DNA of 64,000 nt. It comes from Albidovulum marisflavi. Its GTDB lineage: Bacteria; Pseudomonadota; Alphaproteobacteria; Rhodobacterales; Rhodobacteraceae. The translations under genes were made by a program, and so were the position numbers. This document shows, piece by piece, positions 60,398 to 64,000 of the stretch. Each line of letters begins with the position of its first letter. Within the stretch, counting starts at the first letter, position 1. The notes under the pieces are model-generated. The model saw nothing but the letters and a program-made list of their open reading frames with translations. It had not been told where the DNA came from and made no database searches. The DNA lies in the NCBI RefSeq assembly GCF_025751435.1, contig NZ_JAOWKY010000001.1:1286001-1350000 (forward strand), written 5' to 3'.

Positions 60398-62599
60398 TCA
60401 CGCGGCCTGCACCGCCGTGGCGAAGCGGGCATAGAAACTGTCCCCGTCCGCCGCGATTTCGCGCAGAAGCCCCGGCGCCGCGAAGCGCGGACCATGGGCA
60501 TCGGCCAGGCGGTCGCATATCTGGACCGCCGTTTCCGCTCCGATCATGTCCAGCCAGCTGAACGGCCCGCCCGACCACGGGCAGAAGCCCCATCCAAGGA
60601 TCGCGCCCACGTCGCCTTCGCGGATGTCGGTCAGCACGCCCTGTTCCAGCGCGCGGACCGCCTCCAGCACCTGCACGAACAGCATCCTGTGCTGAACTTC
60701 GGTCAGCTCGGGCTGAACCTGGGCCACGGGCCACAAGTCCGACAGCCCGTCCCAGAGCCCGGTGCGCTTGCCGGCGTCGTCATAGGCGTAAAAGCCCGCG
60801 CCGGCCTTGCGGCCAAGCCGCGCGCGATCGGCCATCGCGAACAGAACCGTGTCGACCGCACCGTCGGGATAGGCGTCGCCCATGGCGGCCCTGGTCGCCT
60901 TGGCGATCTTCACCCCCAGGTCGATCGACGTTTCGTCGACCAGTTGCAGCGGCCCCAGCGGCAGGCCGACCAGCTTGGCCGCGTTCTCGATCAGCGCGGG
61001 TTCGACCCCCTCTGCCACCATGCGGATGCCTTCGTTGATGTAGGGGATGATGCAGCGGTTGGCGTAGAAGAAGCGCGCGTCGTTGACGACGATCGGCGTC
61101 TTGCGGATCTGGCGCACGAAGTCCAACGCCTTGGCGACGGCGGTATCGCCGGTATCCCGGCCCTTGATGATCTCGACCAGCATCATCTTGTCGACCGGGC
61201 TGAAGAAGTGGATGCCGATGAATTGCGCCGGACGCCGCGATGCCTTTGCCAGGTCGGATATGGGCAGGGTCGAGGTGTTGGTGGCGAACACGGCCGTTTC
61301 GGAAAGCACCGCTTCGGCTTTCGCCGTGACCTCTGCTTTCACCTTCGGGTCTTCAAACACGGCTTCGATCACCAGTTCACAACCCGAAAGCGCCGCGTAG
61401 TCGGCCGTCGCGGTGATGCGCGCCAGCACTTCAGCCTTCTCGTCTGCCGTCACCTTGCCCCGCTTGATCCCCTTGTCGAGAAGACCCTGCGAATGCGCCT
61501 TTCCGCGATCGGCGGCCTCTTGCGTGGCGTCGATCAGGATGACCTGGATACCCGAGCTGGCCGCGACATGCGCGATGCCCGCACCCATCATGCCTGCGCC
61601 GAGAACGCCAAGTTTCGCCACCTTCTGATCGGCCACCTGCGGGCGGTTCGCGCCCTTCTCAAGCGCCGCCTTGTTGATGAACAACGACCGGATCATGGCC
61701 GAGGAGGAGGGGTTCATCAGCACATGTGTGAACCAGCGCGCCTCGATCCGAAGCGCGGTGTCGAAGGGCACCAGAGCGCCTTCGTAGACGGCCGACAACA
61801 GCGCCTTGGCGGCTGGATAGACGCCCATCGTCTTGCCCAGAACCATCGCGGAGGCGCCGACGAAGGTCATGAAGCCCGCAGGGTGATAGGGCGCACCACC
61901 GGGCAGCTTGTAGCCCTTCTGGTCCCAGGGTTTGACCAGGTCGGCCTCTGTCGCGGCAAGAACCCATTCCTTGGCACGGGCGAGCAACAGGTCGGGTGCG
62001 ACGACCTCATCGATGATGCCCGCCGCCTTCGCCCTTTGCGGGTCGGAAAGCTTGCCCTCAAGCAGGAAGGGGGATGCGGCCATGGGGCCGAGCTTGCGGA
62101 CAAGCCGCGTCGTGCCGCCCGCGCCGGGGAATATTCCCACCAGGATCTCTGGCAGGCCGATCTTGGCCTTGGGGTTGTCAGCGGCGAAGATGCGGTGGCA
62201 GGCCAGCGGGATCTCCAGTCCGATCCCGAGCGCGGTGCCGGGCAGGGCGGCGACAATGGGCTTGCCGCCTTTCTTGGTCCTGGGGTCCATGCCCGCCAGT
62301 TCGATTTTCCGCTCAAGCGCATGGAACCGCATGATCCCGTCGAAAAGGCCCTGCGCGGGATCGGTGCCCGCGCTTTCCTTCATCTTCGCGATGACGTTCA
62401 GGTCCATGCCCCCCGCGAAGTCCTTCTTGCCCGAAGTCAGGATCACGCCGGCGACGGCGGGGTCGGCAAGCGCACTGTCCACGTGGGCCTCAAGTTCGGC
62501 CGCTCCTTCCAGGTTGAGGACGTTCATGGACTTGCCCGGAACGTCCCAAGTAATGGTCGCGATGCCGTCCGCGTCCACGGAACAGGTGAAATCAGCCAT
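60398..62599 (-). CDS. fadJ: multifunctional enoyl-CoA hydratase / 3-hydroxyacyl-CoA dehydrogenase
   Basis: A 733-residue FadB/FadJ-type protein. The crotonase domain (about 1-190) has PGKSMNVLNLEGAAELEAHV, GGKPIVAALPGTALGIGLEIPLACH and the substrate Glu region; the NAD-binding dehydrogenase starts at about 320 with KLGVLGAGMMGAGIAHVAASSG; and the C-terminal dimerisation domains follow (FIGIHFFSPVDKMMLVEII, FYANRCIIPYINEG). It catalyses hydration and oxidation in fatty acid beta-oxidation. The start MADFTCSV at 62599 has GAGGAG seven bases ahead. It is the third gene of the thiolase-cupin-fadJ run. Confidence 0.95.
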   Translation of the reverse strand: MADFTCSVDADGIATITWDVPGKSMNVLNLEGAAELEAHVDSALADPAVAGVILTSGKKDFAGGMDLNVIAKMKESAGTDPAQGLFDGIMRFHALERKIELAGMDPRTKKGGKPIVAALPGTALGIGLEIPLACHRIFAADNPKAKIGLPEILVGIFPGAGGTTRLVRKLGPMAASPFLLEGKLSDPQRAKAAGIIDEVVAPDLLLARAKEWVLAATEADLVKPWDQKGYKLPGGAPYHPAGFMTFVGASAMVLGKTMGVYPAAKALLSAVYEGALVPFDTALRIEARWFTHVLMNPSSSAMIRSLFINKAALEKGANRPQVADQKVAKLGVLGAGMMGAGIAHVAASSGIQVILIDATQEAADRGKAHSQGLLDKGIKRGKVTADEKAEVLARITATADYAALSGCELVIEAVFEDPKVKAEVTAKAEAVLSETAVFATNTSTLPISDLAKASRRPAQFIGIHFFSPVDKMMLVEIIKGRDTGDTAVAKALDFVRQIRKTPIVVNDARFFYANRCIIPYINEGIRMVAEGVEPALIENAAKLVGLPLGPLQLVDETSIDLGVKIAKATRAAMGDAYPDGAVDTVLFAMADRARLGRKAGAGFYAYDDAGKRTGLWDGLSDLWPVAQVQPELTEVQHRMLFVQVLEAVRALEQGVLTDIREGDVGAILGWGFCPWSGGPFSWLDMIGAETAVQICDRLADAHGPRFAAPGLLREIAADGDSFYARFATAVQAA

Positions 62600-62638
62600 C
62601 CTCAACTCCTCTTTCGGGGGCGGCGCGCGCGCCGGTCG

Positions 62639-63112
62639 TTACCGCGGCCCGTTCCAGGGTGTGCCGTCCCGATAGGTGAAGACGGCCTTGCCGTCTGCCA
62701 TCTCCACCTTCATGTCGACGTCCGAATAGGTCGCGACCTCGAACGGCGCCTTGGTCCCGACGACCAGGAATTGCGCGATGCGGTCGGTGCGGTTGACGAA
62801 GTGGTGTCCGTTGCCGTCGCCTGCCGGGAAAGCCGCGCAGTCACCTGGCAGCATGACGTGTTCGCCCGCGTCGTCGATCAGAGTGCATTCACCTGAGGTC
62901 ACCATCACGAACTCGTCTTCGTGCTGGTGCCAGTGACGCAGGCTTGACAGCCCGCCCGGCTCAAGCGTGACAAGGTTCGCGCCGAACTGCGTCAGGCCAC
63001 CGGCGGCGCCAAGCCGCATGGACGACCGCCCGGCCATCATCGCGGCATAGGGTTCGGGATAGATCGAGCCGGTCTTGACCGGAACCTTGGTGAGATCAAT
63101 CTTTGGCATCAT
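62639..63112 (-). CDS. cupin-domain protein in the beta-oxidation operon
   Basis: A 157-residue single-domain cupin: [62 protein letters not shown] has both cupin motifs with the metal-type residues HWHQHEDE and NGHHF. The ATG at 63112 overlaps the thiolase stop (ATGA at 63109-63112), and fadJ follows 39 bases later. That coupling suggests a role tied to acyl-CoA breakdown, but substrate and reaction are unknown; many such cupins are called transcription-factor-like or dioxygenase-like without proof. Confidence 0.87.
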   Translation of the reverse strand: MMPKIDLTKVPVKTGSIYPEPYAAMMAGRSSMRLGAAGGLTQFGANLVTLEPGGLSSLRHWHQHEDEFVMVTSGECTLIDDAGEHVMLPGDCAAFPAGDGNGHHFVNRTDRIAQFLVVGTKAPFEVATYSDVDMKVEMADGKAVFTYRDGTPWNGPR

Positions 63113-64000
63113 ACCCTCTCGATGATGGTTGCGGCACCCATGCCGCTGGCAATGCAAAGCGTGGCAAGGCCGGTTCCCTTGCCGGTGCGTTCCAGTTCGT
63201 CCAGAAGCGTTCCGATGATGATCGCGCCCGTCGCGCCCAACGGATGACCCATCGCGATGGCGCCGCCGTTGACGTTGACCCTGGCGGGGTCGGCGTCGAA
63301 CGCCTGCAGGAAGCGCAGAACGACCGAGGCGAAGGCCTCGTTCACCTCGAAAAGGTCGATGTCGGCGACGGACATGCCGGCCTCACGCAGGATCTTTTCG
63401 GTCACGGGCACCGGTCCAGTCAGCATGATCGTAGGGTCGGTGCCGATCTTTGCCGTCGCACGGATCCGGGCGCGGGGTTTAAGCCCGTGCGCTTTGCCGA
63501 ACGCTTCGTTTCCGATCAGGACGGCGGCGGCCCCGTCGACGATGCCGGAAGAGTTACCGGCATGGTGGATATGGTTTATCCGTTCCAGATGCGGGTACTT
63601 CATGATCGCCAGCTTGTCGAAGCCCGGCATGACCTCTCCCATCGTCTTGAAGGCGGGGTCAAGCCGGGCAAGCGCGTCCATGTCCGTGCCGGGCCGCATA
63701 TGCTCGTCGCGATCAAGGATCGTCAGGCCGTTCTGATCGCGCACGGAAACAATCGAGCGGGCAAAGCGCCCTTCGCCCCAGGCAAGTGCTGCGCGGCGCT
63801 GGCTTTCGACCGCCAGGGCGTCGGCATCTGCACGCGAAAAACCGTATTCGGTGGCGATGATGTCGGCCGAAATTCCTTGCGGCACGAAATAGGTCTTCAT
63901 GGCAAGGCTGGGGTCCACCGCAATCGCCGCGCCGTCAGATCCCATGGGCACGCGGCCCATCATCTCGACCCCGCCCGCGATATAGGCCGTGCCGGCACCG
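63109..64000 (-). CDS. fadA: acetyl-CoA acyltransferase (thiolase), 5' end outside the window
   Basis: The visible 297 residues are the C-terminal two-thirds of a thiolase; the reading frame stays open to the window edge ([18 protein letters not shown] is internal), so the start and the nucleophilic Cys lie beyond 64000. Present are [29 protein letters not shown] with the catalytic His, and [15 protein letters not shown] with the second catalytic Cys. It cleaves 3-ketoacyl-CoA in the last step of beta-oxidation. The stop is coupled to the cupin gene start. FadA-type versus acetoacetyl-specific thiolase rests on context. Confidence 0.92.
   Translation of the reverse strand, partial: GAGTAYIAGGVEMMGRVPMGSDGAAIAVDPSLAMKTYFVPQGISADIIATEYGFSRADADALAVESQRRAALAWGEGRFARSIVSVRDQNGLTILDRDEHMRPGTDMDALARLDPAFKTMGEVMPGFDKLAIMKYPHLERINHIHHAGNSSGIVDGAAAVLIGNEAFGKAHGLKPRARIRATAKIGTDPTIMLTGPVPVTEKILREAGMSVADIDLFEVNEAFASVVLRFLQAFDADPARVNVNGGAIAMGHPLGATGAIIIGTLLDELERTGKGTGLATLCIASGMGAATIIERV

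Noticed and set aside
60494-62896. An 800-residue open frame on the plus strand
   Set aside because: It is antisense to fadJ and the cupin gene, whose protein motifs are unmistakable; long antisense frames are expected at this GC content.

Overview
The window looks like chromosomal core sequence from a high-GC alphaproteobacterium of the family Rhodobacteraceae (Roseobacter/Rhodobacter/Paracoccus type). The grounds are gene content and protein style: PutA without an N-terminal DNA-binding domain beside a divergent Lrp-type PutR, ferredoxin VI-like [2Fe-2S] protein, DUF2842 behind purA, secG next to pyrG, a large acidic orphan protein of a kind I know only from this family, and overwhelmingly G/C-ending codons. 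Family-level placement is an inference from memory of homologues. I see no rRNA, CRISPR array, insertion sequence, prophage or replication origin. One tRNA (Leu, anticodon TAA) is present. No gene-free stretch exceeds 300 bases; the longest are 1555-1832 (repeat-rich), 37837-38064 (small ORF plus nested stems), 29502-29722 (long imperfect hairpin) and 2319-2521.

Layout. 1-2500: a minus-strand trio (small membrane protein, TerB-like protein, PhnD-like binding protein without signal peptide) and a secreted protein. 2500-9400: secG-pyrG, then GST-sdaA, a WYL regulator, a DMT exporter and thiamine diphosphokinase. 9400-21700: orphan 573-residue protein, purA-DUF2842, VOC protein, rpiA-gor, the membrane quality-control set hflK-hflC-DUF2065-degP, ferredoxin plus VCBS protein, and a HisC-like aminotransferase. 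21700-25300: DUF1992 and valS. 25300-29050: an accessory cluster of a PhyH-type Fe(II)/2-oxoglutarate oxygenase, an HD-domain protein with a complete diiron ligand set, a broken permease and a divergent LysR regulator. 29050-32200: Lrp regulator, ornithine decarboxylase, DUF2235 hydrolase. 32200-40500: metF/metR, a molybdopterin oxidoreductase, an MFS transporter, an ABC-F ATPase and suhB. 40500-48200: rhomboid, putA/putR, tRNA-Leu, cold-shock protein, malic enzyme. 48200-54130: a VOC-bicupin fusion and the nucleoside salvage run cdd-deoA-deoB-add-upp. 54130-64000: SPOR protein, conserved membrane protein, Pit phosphate transporter, acyl-CoA ligase, DMT transporter, and a beta-oxidation operon (thiolase, cupin, FadJ) running off the right edge.

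How parts work together. The nucleoside run takes (deoxy)cytidine, thymidine and adenosine down to bases and pentose phosphates, with rpiA elsewhere in the window on the pentose side. The beta-oxidation genes at the right end (ligase, hydratase/dehydrogenase, thiolase) form a nearly complete acyl-CoA degradation set. metF-metR and the downstream BisC-like enzyme may link methionine synthesis to sulfoxide repair.

The strongest candidates for something undescribed are: the PhyH/HD oxygenase pair, which resembles the PhnY*/PhnZ two-step carbon-phosphorus cleavage logic but with a different HD subfamily; the structured leader with a 27-codon ORF ahead of the ABC-F gene; the long hairpin ahead of ornithine decarboxylase; the VOC-bicupin fusion next to an AT-rich palindrome; and the tandemly duplicated 3' end of tRNA-Leu. 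Much of the rest is ordinary housekeeping sequence.
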